Source of the DNA: Atrichornis clamosus
Lineage: Eukaryota > Chordata > Aves > Passeriformes > Menuridae
Reading direction: 5' to 3'
NCBI GenBank assembly: GCA_013400975.1
Contig: WBMZ01008618.1
Coordinates: 550,529-614,528 of the forward strand
DNA: 64,000 bases
Made by a program: the position numbers and the translations under genes. Below, piece by piece: positions 1 through 14,032 of this stretch. Under the pieces are notes generated by a model, which saw only the letters and a list, made by a program, of their open reading frames with translations, made no database searches and was not told the origin of the DNA. The number at the start of each line of letters is the position of its first letter. Within the stretch, counting starts at the first letter, position 1.

Positions 1-3000
1 TGATTTGTATGCAAATATACCCCAACATTTGTCACCAAAACGAAAGGATTTTGAAGTGAGAGATGGTTTTTTTGAATATAGTTTATCAGTGCTTTGATGA
101 GATGAGATGCCAGCTGCGAGGTTGCTGCTGTCTCCTTTAATAGCAATTAGGAGGCTGGGAAATGGAGCAGTAGCTTGTGCTCACAGGCAGACCTGACACC
201 ACACATGTAGCACAACTCTGACACCTAAACCTCCAGTGGCAGCAGCCAAGACATCAGGAGGCCTACATTTGGAAGTAAAGCACTACACTTACTGGCAACC
301 TCTATGACCTGAGGTGCTACCAAATGCATGGAACACTCAGTATAACTTATAATAATTTAATGTTTTCCAATGGGAGGAGGAATGGGGAATCAATGGATGA
401 ATAAACCAAAAGGCAAACTCTGCTACTGAGGAAGAATGGTCTAACTCGTGTTGTTTTACACGCTTTCATTTTCTTTCGGTGTGTTCAGAAGAGTGTGTTT
501 GCCCTTGGGCATCTTGGAGAGTTTCACCTGGCCCTTCCAGCCAGGAAGGATTGAGCAGGAAAGAAGCACCACGAATAAGATTTGGTAGCTGTGCCTCCCT
601 CCTCAAGCCCCAGGGAGGGGACAAGCCTTCCAGCACACTGTAAAGGTCGACAGGAGCACACAGAGCTCGAAGACATGGGGGCCACTTAGAGGACGCCTTG
701 AGAGCAATTTTGTCTTACAGATTTGAGATTTGGAAACATTTAATGGCAAATTACACTTCTGCATTTTTATCCGCACTTACAGAAATCCTAAAATAATGAA
801 ATCTTGCATGGAGGAGCTTCCTCCTCCCCCAGCAATTTTGACCTCAACAAGTACTGGAAAATTCAAAAGCCTTGCTCAGACTTAGAAAACTATCCACACC
901 TCCAGATGCTATCGCCATTGCTCTGCAATAGTCAATTGCTAATTGATTTCCTTTAAACTTGTGCAAGCTATAGATATATAGATGTGTACGTGCATGGAAA
1001 CTCAGAGTGTGTTTCCTTATTCACAACTCTGATATCAAAACATCTCCAATCTCCCCAAGTGTGCTCTAGGATAACCTACAGGACAAAAGGAAATCAGTTT
1101 TCACAAAGCAGGAGAGATTGTTAGAGCAACAAATATCTTAAAATACAATTTTAAAAATTATTTTCTTGATTTATCTGACATAGCCACATAACAATTGTGT
1201 TTTAGAGGATGACATTTCTGAGACTGCCACTGATCTATCAAAAATCCCCCAAAACTTACCAACAACTAAAACTCTCTCTTGGAAGTTTAGTTTATGTGCT
1301 TATGTGCCTCCACATACACACCTGCTTCCTCTGTTTGCATGCTATGAAGATTTTCCAGAAATAAAAGTCCTAATAGGTGAAGGCTAAAGTCATTAAACTT
1401 AATTTTGAATACATCAGAGAACAAAATGTTCCCACACTGGCAAGTCCAATGCAACAGAACACATCTGCACACAATGGCAAGCAAAACATTGTGGAAGCTG
1501 ATGTCAAGAAAATTTTTTACCTTGATTCAGATTCCTCAAGGAGTAGGATTTCAACATGTTTTTCTGAAATATGGCTTAACACTGATGGACAAGAGGCTGG
1601 GCTGAACAGCTGGGACATTTGCAGCCCTCTTCCCCCATAACACCTGTGTAGATGGAAGCACATTGGGATCGCTCCCCCTGCCTTGGGCACACTCAAGGAG
1701 AGCACCAGGCACGGCTGGAGGTGCTGCTGGCACACGGGGGTCAAGCCCAGGGAGCAGAGCCAAGGGCAGGAGGAGGCAGCAGGGCAGGACACAGCCCTCA
1801 CCTCGCCTTGTGCATCCTCCCGGGGCTCAGGGAGCTCACAGTAAAACCCTGCCTTCAGCAGAACGCAACTGCAATACCTAACACGCTACAGTACGTCGTT
1901 TTCACTGCAAAAATAGCTGCGTGCACAGCACAAGCTCCTCCAGAGCTGACAAACAAGATTTGAAATCCCGTTCCTCTGGCATGGGACACACAAATCCTCT
2001 GCAGCAGCTATAGGAGATCTTGACTGACAGCAGGAGCAGCACACTGATATTGTTTGTTATGCACTCAAAACCACAAAGAGCAGAAACGGTTTGGGGACTT
2101 CAGCTTCACAAAATAGTTTTACTGTTCAGTAATGCTAACCCTTGAGATACAAAAAAAAGAAGGCAAAAAAGTTTTCCAAGATAACAACTTTTTTAGCTAA
2201 TGTTTTAAAGCCTCCCAAAAAAGTAAAGAAAGGAGTCTAGGATCCATACATCCTGCTGCATATAATCCCCAAACAGGCTCTGTGCAATAAGGAATATATT
2301 ATTACTTAATATTTTTGCCTTACATAATTCAGTACAGCACTGGATGTTGCTAAACCTTTTAACCCCTGGGTTTTTTTTTTCCACTTTCAATTTCCACAAA
2401 AACTGGTGACTTTTCTCTAAGGAAGTAAGATATACAAGTTAATAACTTGAGTAGCATTTCATCCTCACATGATAAAAATTCACAAAAAAAGCTTTAAAAA
2501 ACAAACCAGGAGAAATCCCAAACACTGCTAGTGCTAGAGCTTCAACTGAGAGCAACAGAGATGGTCTCACTTGGAGCACAGCCCTTCACTCAAAAGAAAA
2601 ATCAAGGATATCTATTGCGTCTTGTACAAATGCACCTTGGAAGCCACAAAAAAAAAGTAATTGTAACACCATGTCAGGCAATGTAAATATGCAGGTAGGT
2701 GTCCAATTACTTCAGCTTTAAAGATCAGAGTAGTCTCTCTCTTTATAAGCAGACAGGGTGCACACAGGTTTTGATACACACTCTTGATGTAAATACCTTT
2801 GAAATCTGGCACTGCTGGGGACTGTTGTTGTTCAACTAAAGTGTATGTATGCAAAAGCTGGATCATTTTCATCATGCTGTGTGGTGTATAGCTGTGCTTT
2901 TCAGACTAAACATCTATACTGCTGAAGAAAATGCCCTTTTTTCTTTTGAAGTAGCAGAGTACAAACCTCAAAGGTTCATTTCTTTGTGAAGACTAAGGCC

Positions 3001-6000
3001 CTAATGAGCATAAGCAACACTGCTACAGTAGCTCCAGAGTTACGTGTGAATATATCCAAGCAGATTTTTGTCAATACAGCTCACAGCACATTGCAGAGAA
3101 TAAAGTTAGTATAAACTATTTATTCATATGTTACTTCATATTGAAAGATATATTGGTGACCTTATCCAGCATGACTGTTATAATAGTAATAAAACTGAAT
3201 CCTGGAAGATTGCACTTGTGGTCAAAGCAGTAAAATATGACCTTATGCTATTCAACATTGACATTTATTATATTAATTCAAACACCAAAACTGCATTAAA
3301 ATGATGTTAAGGGTCTGGCTTTCAAGCACAACAGCTAAGAAATTTGATCTGCAAGTAAGACTTCTTCAACTCATCATTTTGCTTTTCACCATTTCAACAC
3401 ATATGGCACATAATCTACCAAATCTGGTAGTTTAGGCTCTTTAAGTAAAAATCTGTTTGTATCTCAGCCACAGGGATCATGGCAGAGGTGACACAATGTA
3501 GTGAATCTGCATTGTTCATACACAGCAGCCTCAATTTAAAAACAAAAATAAAAGAAATCCCCAGAACAAGGAGTTCATCTTTGCTCTTCCAGTGGAAATA
3601 CAAAGGGTTAAATGCAGAACACCGACCACCTGGCTGCAGTAAGAATGAAATATTTCACAGTCATTTTTAATATCACAGCAGCATGGCCATTTCAAACACA
3701 GGAAAAAAAATCTAGTCTCAGGTCATCAAGGCAGATCGAGATTCTGCAGCCCCACATACTCCAAACTCCTACTGATTTCACTAAAAATACAGGACATAGA
3801 GAGCAGCATATCAGAGCAGGGATGTGCACTGCAGATCTCAGAACAGAATGAGGTCTAGAGCTATTCTGGGATATAGCAAAAGTTGAATAGTAGAGCTATC
3901 TAGCATTCTTTTTTATTTTTCTGCTGCAGTTAGTGTTGATTCACAAGAAAATATTTTTCAGAGTTACAAAACAATTACTAGTTAAAAAAGAAAAAAAGAA
4001 CAACTAAAAGATTCCAGACTCTAAGTGATCTCAGATCAGTCAACAATATGGGCATTTGAGCATTTATTTGGAGGTTGGTAACTCTGCACAGAGATCTGTC
4101 TCCTGTTATGAGTATCCTGACTGTTCTGTGCCGTGTTACATGCTCACAGAGACTTTTGCTGAGAAATTCAACAGCCATTTCAGCAACAACAGATAGAAGC
4201 ACATCAACCATTTTTACTCAGAACAGAACTCTTACTTTCTGGCCAGTCTAAATTTGCAAATATGCTTAATTCTGAGAATTAAATGAGAACACTAATGCCT
4301 CCCACTGTGTTGGCAAGTTGCAAATTTCCAGACAGAAAGAGAAAAATGTTGGATTTTTACAATCCAAGTTGCATAATCTGTCAAGAACAATGATTTACGT
4401 CTGGCAAATGCTGATATGCATTTTTAGTAGAGCTAAGCAATATCAGCTCAGAGAAGAGAGCAAAAATCCCCTGCCTGTGGGCCAGGCACTGCAAAATGAA
4501 GCTTAAAAAAAGAAAAAAGAAAGGAAAAGTGGGTTTGCCATCAGGGTGGCAGACAACAACAACTATTTCATTTCAGTAACCTATAATACAGACTTTTCTT
4601 TTTTAGGCTATGACTGACAGAGCTGCAGCTCTCCTATAGTAAGGGTGACATCTCATTTCAGCAGCAGCTTCACCCCAAGACATCCTCTGGGTATGCACAC
4701 CAGGCATACTCTCTTCCCAGAACCTCCAGCTTTGCTGGAGCCTCTCAGTGCCACATTTGTGCAGGAGATCTCCTGTTCTGCCTTGGCAGAAGCTGTTCCT
4801 GTGGTGCTCAGTGTCTACACAGATCCCTTTATTTGGTTTACTTCCTCTCAGGGGTGCAACTGGGTCAGGCTTTTTCTTTTTTTAAAACTCCTTTTGGACA
4901 CATTTCAGCAGGTTTCTCCTAATCCACCCATATTCAAGCCTCCTCTTCACATAACATGCCCTTTTAACGAAGTGATGCACAGCAGGTCCCAACACCTGGA
5001 TATAGAAACCTTCTTTCTTTGCTCTTTACCTCTTTTCCTACATTATTTGCATCCAACTATGATCCATTTCCTCTTATTTAAGAGGACAGAAATGTGAGTA
5101 GTAAGGCATGTTATGAACTAGAGTATTTCACAAAAAAATCTGCCAAGCTCTCTGTGGCCAAACTAATTATAAGTGTACTCTCTCTGGCTTGATGAAGCTA
5201 AATGGAGATCTACAAACTGCCTTTGTAAATAGAAAAACATGCAATGAAAAACGTTCATATGGAGAAATATGCATCCAGCATTGAGGCTTCAGGAGCAGCA
5301 GTTTATAGACCCAGTTACTACTACATGCATTTTAAATTTGAATGCCTCCTCAGTATTCATGAAGTGTACCACAGTTCAATAGTTGTTTTCATGAGTTGTG
5401 CCTTCATTAGGTGAACAACATTAAACACCTGGGATACTGTTCAAACTAGTCCTAAGGGGCAAATTTTCATGACAAATGAGCTGAGATAAATTTTACAACT
5501 GAAAAAAAAAAATTCTCAATTTTGCAGTGCTAGATTTACTACTTGTTTCAAAGAAATAAAATGAAGCAACAAAGACACAAAGTTAATATTAATATTATTT
5601 CTACAAAATCCCACAGAAAAGATTTTAGCTTGCTCTGCAAATAAGAACACTTTCAAATACCAGAAGGAGAGTAAATATTTATTGACACGTGCTTTTGTTT
5701 CCCCTTTCAAGTTAATGGGGTTAATTTCCCACTATCTTTGCAACCTTCTGTAGGTTCATTATCAGGATGATTTCTTATGCCTTTATAGCTACCTGTATCT
5801 TACAGATTTTGTTCAAATGTGTTTCTTTTTTTCCTAAGGCCTGTAGCATGCTTGTTTCCATTCTTATTTGGATAATGTACCACTGGAGATGTTGTCAAAT
5901 GTACATTTTTGTCTGCCCTCTCCCTCACTGGGAGCCTTCCTTGTTCAGGCACGTACAATGCCCTGGCTCAGTCAGCCACAGGTGTTTTCCCACCCGAAAG

Positions 6001-6257
6001 CTTTGGGAACAAACAGAGACAGCTAATTGCAAGGAAATCCTCTTGCTGTGCAGGCCTACCATGACATCCCTGCTGCACACGTGGGAATGGTTGATTCCCC
6101 TCTGGAAACTGCTGTCAGGACTGAGGAACACTTTGTATGTGGGGTTTGCTTCTCTCCACTCACAGCTGTCCCCGTCCAGACGGGTGTTACCCTTGACAGC
6201 TTACTGAACTGTAAAGGATTTAAAATAACTCAGACTGGAAGTCTGACAGTTCAGGAC
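1..6257. other. unique noncoding DNA, no gene supported
   Basis: AT-rich sequence without a recognisable gene, RNA gene or transposon. A perfect POU octamer (ATGCAAAT) sits at 9-16, but this motif and its complement recur often in the window. A T10 run lies at 2371-2380. A GC-richer patch at about 1650-1850 has overlapping ORFs on both strands, which is composition rather than coding signal. ORFs of 150 codons (4645-5097) and 146 codons (5767-6207) have no family resemblance that I can see and are treated as chance. Confidence 0.6.
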
Positions 6258-6278
6258 TTGATATCAGTCTGATATCAA
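6258..6278. repeat. 21-bp near-perfect palindrome
   Basis: Two 10-bp arms, TTGATATCAG at 6258-6267 and CTGATATCAA at 6269-6278, are exact reverse complements separated by one base. It could extrude as a cruciform or bind a dimeric factor. It lies only 7 bp before the nested stem-loop at 6286-6343. No function is known to me. Confidence 0.9.
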
Positions 6279-6285
6279 TGTCATA

Positions 6286-6343
6286 CAGCCTGGCAGAGTC
6301 GAGAGAACTGCCCAGCTTTGCTGGGTGCCTGCATGCCAGGCTG
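6286..6343. other. nested stem-loop, possible structured RNA or cruciform
   Basis: The outer arms CAGCCTGGCA (6286-6295) and TGCCAGGCTG (6334-6343) are perfect 10-bp complements. Inside them CCCAGC (6311-6316) and GCTGGG (6320-6325) form a second perfect 6-bp stem with a TTT loop. The total span of 58 nt is similar to a small precursor hairpin, but large unpaired internal segments separate the two stems, which is unlike a typical pre-miRNA. The structure is seen directly; transcription is not known. Confidence 0.55.
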
Positions 6344-8989
6344 TTTCAGCTGTTTCCAGACAAGCCAGGCAGCACCGCAAGCTCAGCCCCCCACCCTGCA
6401 GAGGAGCACTGACGTTGTCACCTGCACCCCCAGCTGGCACTTAGGCCAGAGGCAATAAGGACATGCAGATGCATTTACACCTGTGTGTTTGTTCAGACAC
6501 CAAGGTCAAAGAGAAGACACGGAGAGGAAGAAAGGACAGGGAGAACCATCCTTCTACTCCTATAGCTGCTGGAATCACACGCAGGAAGATTCAGCCTGTG
6601 GTCCTTGCATTTTGTGTCTTCTCCTGAGCACTACAACAGCTGCAAATAGGGAAGAGCAGCTGCATTTTCAGATAATTCTATCAACAATTATTATTGCCAT
6701 AAGCCTTTATTCTAGCTTCTTAAGCCACAATTTCCTCCCCCACCAATGACACCATTGCAATAAGGTAATACTGTCTAGTTGAGTAATTTGTTTAGATGCA
6801 CAAACACCCCTAGCACAATAGAAGCTCTCAGAACATTTTCTTCTCTGCCTTTTTTTACTCTCTTTCAGGTTTATTTTACCCTAAACAATCCCTCCCTCAG
6901 GAGACCTTCCAGCTATCTTCCAAGCAGCCACTGAGCGTTTCATACTTTAATAAAATATAAAAATTAAAGCAATGAATATTAGAAATATCCATCTTACTCA
7001 ATTAGCTGCTCCATAGTGGACTGTAAACCTTTGAATGTGGTTGGCTAATCCCATTAGCTGGTCAAGCAATTTTCTCTACTGCTACTAGGAGTACAGAGCT
7101 CACTAAAAAATACATTTAGAACCATGCTCACCCTTTAGATTGGGTTAAGCTGCCTATAGAAGTCCAAAGTGTTTCCCTAAGGTTTAAGACCTATATAGTA
7201 ATCCCCGTATTTTTCACAATTCAGTGGGTATGCACTGCTCCTAAAAATTACTACAGGCTCGGTTTCACTTAAAGGTTAGGCCCTCCTCCGAAGTACCAAT
7301 TATTGTGGAATTACAGGCCAAGGGAACAAGGACATTCTTTAAAGATTACTAAAATGATCTTCTTCCTCATAGTGTGAAAGAATTTCTCCAAATTTGGTCC
7401 ATTAGCAAATTCTAGGAAGGCTTAAACAGGAGCAGTCTGGCTCTGGATTGCATTTCAATGAGTCCTGGCCCTTGCTGTGCAGGAGGCTGCAAACTGTGAC
7501 TCAGGTCTCCTCTCTGCTGGTGCCCATTTAAGAGGATCTGTGGTTTATTGCTGTCAGTTCATGATTCAAGGCCTCCTTGAGAGAACAAAGGAGATGAGGG
7601 AGGACAGTCAGTCTGCCTCCTGCATTCAAACCTCTCACCCCATCACCGGGGAAGCTCTGAGGACATCTCCCCCTTCCCTTCCCACCACTGAAGACCACTT
7701 CCCTGCCAAAGTAGGTTCAAAGCACAGGCTGGCTCCAGGGGATCCTTGGACCTGAATCCATTTTTTCTCTTGGTTTTAGGGTAGACAAGGTGGTTCACTA
7801 TCAACATCAGTTACCAACCCCTTCAGGCCCCAAAACTAGAGGCAGGGTGCGAGGTTCTGCATGCATGAAGTGAGAAATAGTCCCTGCTCAGAAACCATAC
7901 AGGACAGACGGGGGACAGGAACATGGAAGGAGAAGAAATAAAGCACATGTTCAAACCGGAGATATCCAGCACAAGCATATAACTGTCATTTCCTAAAGAA
8001 ACAGTGCTAAAAATCTTTCATAATCTAACTCAGCAGAACAGGCTGCAGATGACTGAAAAACCTAGTAGTGTTTGCAATGTGAACCCTCTTATCCATGTGG
8101 ACTCATTTTAAGAGAGTAAAAAGTGAATCAGTACCAAAGTTTAGCTATTTACATCAGATAATAATGCCAAAAACATGTTATGTCTCTTTGTATTTTATGC
8201 CTAAACCAAGGATGCGAGATGAGCAGAAGGAAGATATTTGAAATCAGTAACTAGAAAGGCAAATTATTTTAATTTTTAAACGGCGACATCTTGAAGAGTG
8301 TTTGAATGAAGGTTCATAAATTGGCTGGAATTAAAGAGGAGTTTAGCTCAGAATATTCTTCATAGCTGAATTATTCAAACAACATGCGGCTACTGAGAAA
8401 ACATTGTCTGAGCTAAACCCTAATTGTAACAGTGCAAAATAAACCACTTTACTAATAGAGCACGTCTTCCAGTGGTGTCTGTTCTGAAAAATGCTACTTT
8501 TAGTAATATGTGTGAATTCTCTAAATTTTTCAGGAAAAAGTAGACTAATAATAAATATTTGGTTGGCACAGCTTCAGCACACAGATCACATACCCGAGAT
8601 TTGAGAGCTCTCAGACAAGAGAATGCTTCAGTGAATACTTAAGTTTGAATACTTATCAGCTGCCTTTTCCCACAGTTGCTCCCCACAAGCCCCCTGCATG
8701 ACAGCACAACCTAGCAGGCTCTGCTCCAGCTAAATTAGAAGCAGGTAGTACTGCAAATCCATGAATATTCTGCATTGTCTGCTCTAAACTGGGATGTGGT
8801 CTTTATTTTCACAACTGATACACAAGTGAAGACTGCAGAAAACACATCATAGGTATGCAGGAAAATCAACTGTACCAATTTGCCCAAGAAAGGAGATAAA
8901 CATGGATAAATTCTTAATAAACCCCATGGAGTTCTTTAGCAGGAAATGCAGGTTTGTCCGGTTTGAACGAGAAGGCCCATGTTTTTCTG
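6344..8989. other. noncoding DNA, nothing specific
   Basis: No gene, RNA or repeat recognised. Local AT-rich patches occur, for example near 6945-6970. The 92-codon ORF at 7477-7755 has no recognisable motif and no convincing splice context. Confidence 0.6.
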
Positions 8990-9400
8990 AAGTCAGGCAC
9001 ACCAAGCAGAGCACACCCAGCACGGAGGAAGGCACCCAGACACGGGTCACAGGCACTCACACTGCCTGGCTCAGCAGTCCCACGGCGTGGCAGCTGCGGC
9101 TCCATCCCAGCCCGGGCAGCGCCAGGGAAGCTGGGAGCACTTGGGGAAGCGGGGTCTGTCTCCAAAGGCAGCTGCTGAGCGCAGGCCTCGCCGTGCCATC
9201 GCTTCACCCTGCCCACAGCCTGCCACCTTTGTCGCCTCTGGCCCTCAGAGAGCCAAGCTGAGCTCTGGCACCACTGAGGATCTGGATTGCCATGGATTGG
9301 TTGGTATGAGAAATGCTGGACACGGCAAGAACCGAGTCCACAAGCCGTGTGGGACAAGCAGATCCATCTCATCGCAGAGACACCTTTTATCTACTTAGCA
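8990..9400. other. GC-rich block with scattered CpG
   Basis: This block is clearly GC-richer than its flanks. I count about 13 CpG dinucleotides between roughly 9020 and 9245. ORFs overlap on both strands (152 codons on minus, 119 and 103 on plus), which is what GC-rich sequence with few stop codons produces. It might be an old regulatory element or a GC-rich repeat remnant. No TATA box, first exon or known repeat is recognised. Confidence 0.5.
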
Positions 9401-12400
9401 GCGTCTGACGTGCTGAGGGAGCCAGCACGCGTAAGAGAGAGAATGCATTTCAGTCGGTGACATTTTCACTACAATACTCAGAGTTAAAAATGCATTAGCA
9501 GTAGCTTTCCATCTATCAAAACCATGAGGCAGGAAGCAACACTTGCCTGGCAAAGTCTAAGAATGCTATTAAATGTGCCGGAGGCCAGACTCTGTCCTTT
9601 TTTATGATCCATTTGCATAAGTAGGACATTTTCACATAAGTCTACATGGCTTTAGGGCAGCATAACTTGCCACCTCTCTACCTGACTATTACTTGCCTGA
9701 CTACCAAGCATCAAGGGCTGACTAAACGTGGTTTTTAAGAAACGTTTATACCCTGACCCATACAATATTTGCTCATTATCTGAATTTTTATAACATATAT
9801 ACAGCAAATAATTACAAAAATGCCAGGGACACAAAGCTACCACACATCAGCTGAACTGCAGTAGACATACATTCTTATCAGCTCTCAGTGAATACAAGGG
9901 ACTTAGCTTGTGCTCAAGGAAAGAATATTCCTGTTTAGCAACAAGGTCTAGAAAGCCCCCACCTTGTGTGTCCACCTTGCCCCAGACTTGCCTTTGTTTT
10001 GCAAACCCACGAACCACCCTGTCCTCCTTGCTCTTTTCCTGTTACACAGAAGTGCAGATCACTTGCTGAACCACAACAGCTGCTCACACTTACAGCTCCC
10101 CACCAGTGCAAGAAATGCAGCTTCCGTGGGGCCAGCAGAGAGATGAGGATGAAAGGAAATAAAGCACCACTCTAGAGTGACTTCTTATACAACCCTAAAC
10201 TGCCCCGTTCAAAGAGGCTGTGAAGTTTGTCACAAAATGTTAACAGTTAACAAACTCACACCCATCAAACATGGCCCAGTGCTGCCCATGAGGGTGGCCA
10301 GGGCTTTTCTGGTTTGGCTGCCAGTGCACCACGTGAGTTAGCTGCTACTCCCCAGGGACTTCTATGTTTATAAAATAAACACCAAAGCCCAGTACCCTGT
10401 GTTACACGGTGCACTCAGTTAACTCCTATCTGCATATTTAGATCTCTACAGAAGACTTGTAAGAGACTTTCAAAAAATCTTTGAAGAGGTGTAAGGTAGG
10501 AGCCAGCCACAGGCATGCTTGCTCCTGTTCTCTGTGGGAGGAAAGGAGGAGGACAGGAAAATACCCTCCGTGTCACTCTCTTTCTGCTATTCTAATGAAT
10601 TCTTCTCACAGCCGCCTTTCTGATGGAAAGCCTGCAGTTTCTTTACATAATGACTTCAGAATAAATTGCATGGGGATCAGAACAGAGGGAAAATTATAAC
10701 TTGCAAGTACAGTTACCCGTCAAAGCCTTCTTAGTTACTCCTTTATTTGGATCATTCTCACCGTGTTTCTGATGACACACAAACGAGTGCAGTGCCTTTA
10801 CCAAAACTGAGGGGTACTCTGGAGTAAAGTCACGTGTGCGTGGGCAGCATTTCAAGTAGCCAGGTGCCTAGCCATGAACAGAATAAAAACATGTTTCCTT
10901 GCCATTTCGTCAGGGTCCCAACAGCTAGTCCTAAAACCTGTTATCTGACATGAAATTTCAGACACTACTTGAAAGCAACTCACAACTTCAGGAGTAGGTA
11001 AACTACATTTTATTTCTTCTTTAGATGTCCCTGTTGAGTGATATTGTCTAGGAATTGTTATGGGCGTCTAAGGATCTGGGTGGTGAAGGTTCTTTTCAGG
11101 TAATGTTGTTGTTGCAGCCAGTGAGACAGAGAAGGGCTGCTGCAAGCGCTGCCCAGTAGCACTTGGAATGGCAAACCTATTTCTGTTAGCAAGGACAGCA
11201 GAAGGACCTGAGAGCAGAGGTTTAGAAATGTTTCTAGCCCAGGCAGCTTCCTGCAGACAAAAGTTCTCAAGATGCCAAGAAAGAAAAATTTCTTCTGTTA
11301 TTGAATCTAATAGATGCTGTGGGGTGAACCAAGGGAAGATTCTCCCTGGGTCTTAAATACGAAAATATGAGAGTCTTAAACTCCCTCACTCCTTCCATGC
11401 TACACCTTGTGCTCACTTCACCTAACTTTAGCCATCTAAATATTAGGATAGTTTAAATGTGTTTAAATCTAGTTTATAGCCAACTCTCAGGGGAAAAAAC
11501 AAGACTTCTCTACAATGCAATTTTCCTATCCTATGGCTGCTGTCTCAGGTAACCAGGATAAATTGCCTCCTGGAATTACCTGCTTCTTTTCAGCCTAGAT
11601 GGCTGCCAGAGACCAAGGCTTACCCTGTGAAAGGAAGGGCTGGGTAACTACGAGGTGTCTGTGCGTGTGAGGAGAAATGGTGCCCAGCAAACACAGAATG
11701 GAGATTTCAGCTTGCCCCAGGAAGTGCAACGTTGTGAGGGGACTCTGCCTGGTTCCTGGCTTGATCTCTAGGGCTGCTTTCTGGTCAAGGAAGGAAAGGC
11801 TGCCCCTGGCTTTTAAAGAACCACAGCCCCAGACCTGACAGAGTCCAGGCAAACAGGAAAGTCATCAATTCCTGTCTTCCACAAAGTGCAGTGGGGCAAC
11901 AGCTGCAAACAGAAAGCAGAAATGGTGGCAGCATCAGGAACTGATGAATTACAGTCCAGTGTATCAGGACAGCAGTCAGGCAAGCAGTGTGGGCTACAGA
12001 GGCACTAAAAAATCTGGAATTAGGTCCTAATTTCTGACACTTGGGTTAGGTACCATGCCCGGGTGTGCTCAGTGTTAGCAAATAATCCTCTTTGTTACTT
12101 GTCTCACCCTGGTCTGCATAATCAGCAAAGCTGAATAGGGAGAGTCCAGTGCTTTCATCCCCACTAGTGATAGAAATACGAGAAGTGACCAGTGATACCA
12201 AGTTGAGGGATACAAGGAAATCTTACACCTGCATTATCAGCACAACTTGAAATCAAATTTAGGTCTGCCCAGCCAGGCCTATAAAAACCATTTGCTGCAA
12301 ACATACAGTGATAAGCATCATCTTGTTTTCATTTCATCAGCATTATTAATGAAAACTTACATCAGTCTCTCAGTTATTTTGTCATAAAAGCCAAACTTAC

Positions 12401-14010
12401 AAGCTTTAAATAGCACCACAATGTTAGATTTGTTCTACTCTTCTGGAAATCAAAGACTTCTGAGACTTATTAATAGTCAACATTAATGGTCAATTCCTAA
12501 CAAGTTTAAGAATGTAAGCTACATGTTAAATGTAACAACTGAAAGCAAAGAAAATAATGTCTGACTTTTTCCTGAGTACCAAATTACTTTGCAATATTTC
12601 AGTTTCCTAACTTGTAATTCCTGTTCAATTGTTACCATATAGAAGAAGACCAATATAATGCCAGGAAAACCTGTCCTTATCCTTCCTACATCATGTTTTT
12701 ACAAGTCTGGGTTCTTATTTACAACAAAATGCTGTGCACTTGGGGCATCATTTGAAGTCTCATGAAACTTTGAAACAGGTGATTTTTCCCAATTGTTTTG
12801 TCACAGATTGTAATTTAAATTCTAGAAAATAATTAAATTTAAAACTCCCCCCATATTAAAGTTACAAAATTGCCGTAGACACCTAGCTATAATTTTAATC
12901 ACTGGGATATAAAGCTTTGGGGAGAAAGACAGAGCAAAAGCAAGCAAGCAGAATGGCAGATATATTTGCAGGAACCACATACATGTCTAGATTGATAAAT
13001 ATATCTGTCTGCATAGGCATTTATCTAACAAAAAGAAACAGAGATAAAATGTGCAAAGAGAAACAGTAATTGTAAATAACAGTCTCTATTGCTCTTGTTT
13101 CTTTCTAAAATTAGTCAATTTGATTTCTGAGGTCTTCATCTACATTTTCTATTGCAGGCTATTTATTCCAAACACAAGAAGTCAAAGCATCTACAAAACT
13201 TCAGTCTATTAACCTTGGGACTGGCAGCTTATTAAAAGTCATAGGTTGAGTATTCCAATTATCAGCCAAGGAGATAGAAAGAAACAAATTAAACACTGTG
13301 GCAAACAACAAGGATCTTGTGGCCCACTGCCTGCAGTAAGATCTTGTTTTGTCTAGTGCCTATTATTTTGGAATGGAGTTCTCAAAGGGCTGGAGATTGA
13401 GAATATTGTGCTCTTATTCAGAGATTCTTGTATGTTTGTCTCTGTTATGTAAATCCCTGCACTCATCAGGGATGAAAGATATTAATAGAGATCATAAGGA
13501 CTGAGAAAATTGTTTGCATATTTCTCTTCCCGTACTACTTTTTAAAACATTTTTTAAACACTAATGCACATTAAAAAAACCCAAACACAGAACTTGCAGT
13601 ACCCTAAATGTGCAGGTGTCCATGCCAAAATGCAGGCCTTATTTCCTACCTTACTTCTTACCTGCTCACAAAGTTGCTTTTTCATTTTCAACTTCAGAAT
13701 TTTGTACTACAGCATGGAAATTCTTGCTCTTGAAACATGTCAGTTCCACAGGCTGTGCCACTTACAAGCTTGAAACCCATGTGTCAGACCGTGCCTCGTT
13801 TCAGTAGCTTGGTAAATTGTAAATATTGGCTATTTAATGTCACATAGAGATCACAGTTGTTAGATCATGTGACAAAATCTCGGTGTGGGACAGAAAATAA
13901 ATGTGCCTGCATATGTAAGAGAAGACTTCCAGGAGCTCTGTGCTTTACAGCATCTTGACTACCTTTTTTATTACTTCCAATTCCTATCACCTACATAATT
14001 CTGCAGCCAC
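9401..14010. other. noncoding DNA, nothing specific
   Basis: AT-rich sequence with only short ORFs (under about 90 codons) on both strands. No transposon, tandem array or RNA gene was recognised. Confidence 0.6.
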
Positions 14011-14032
14011 AATCATGCATTTATGCATGATT
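14011..14032. repeat. 22-bp palindrome with 2-bp centre
   Basis: AATCATGCAT at 14011-14020 is followed after TT by its exact reverse complement ATGCATGATT at 14023-14032. The ATGCAT cores resemble half-sites used by homeodomain or POU proteins, so a dimer site is possible. The symmetry is seen directly; binding is inference. Confidence 0.9.

Noticed and set aside
3475..3635. Possible first coding exon with ATCATGG start and GTAAGA donor
   Set aside because: The acceptor is weak, the peptide is featureless, and the two signals alone are expected by chance in a window of this size.
4645..5097. 150-codon plus-strand ORF
   Set aside because: No recognisable domain, no splice or promoter context, and a composition expected from random AT-rich DNA; the donor-like GTGAGT at its very end is not backed by an acceptor.
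8914..9372. 152-codon minus-strand ORF
   Set aside because: Lies in a GC-rich block where several frames on both strands are open; no motif seen.
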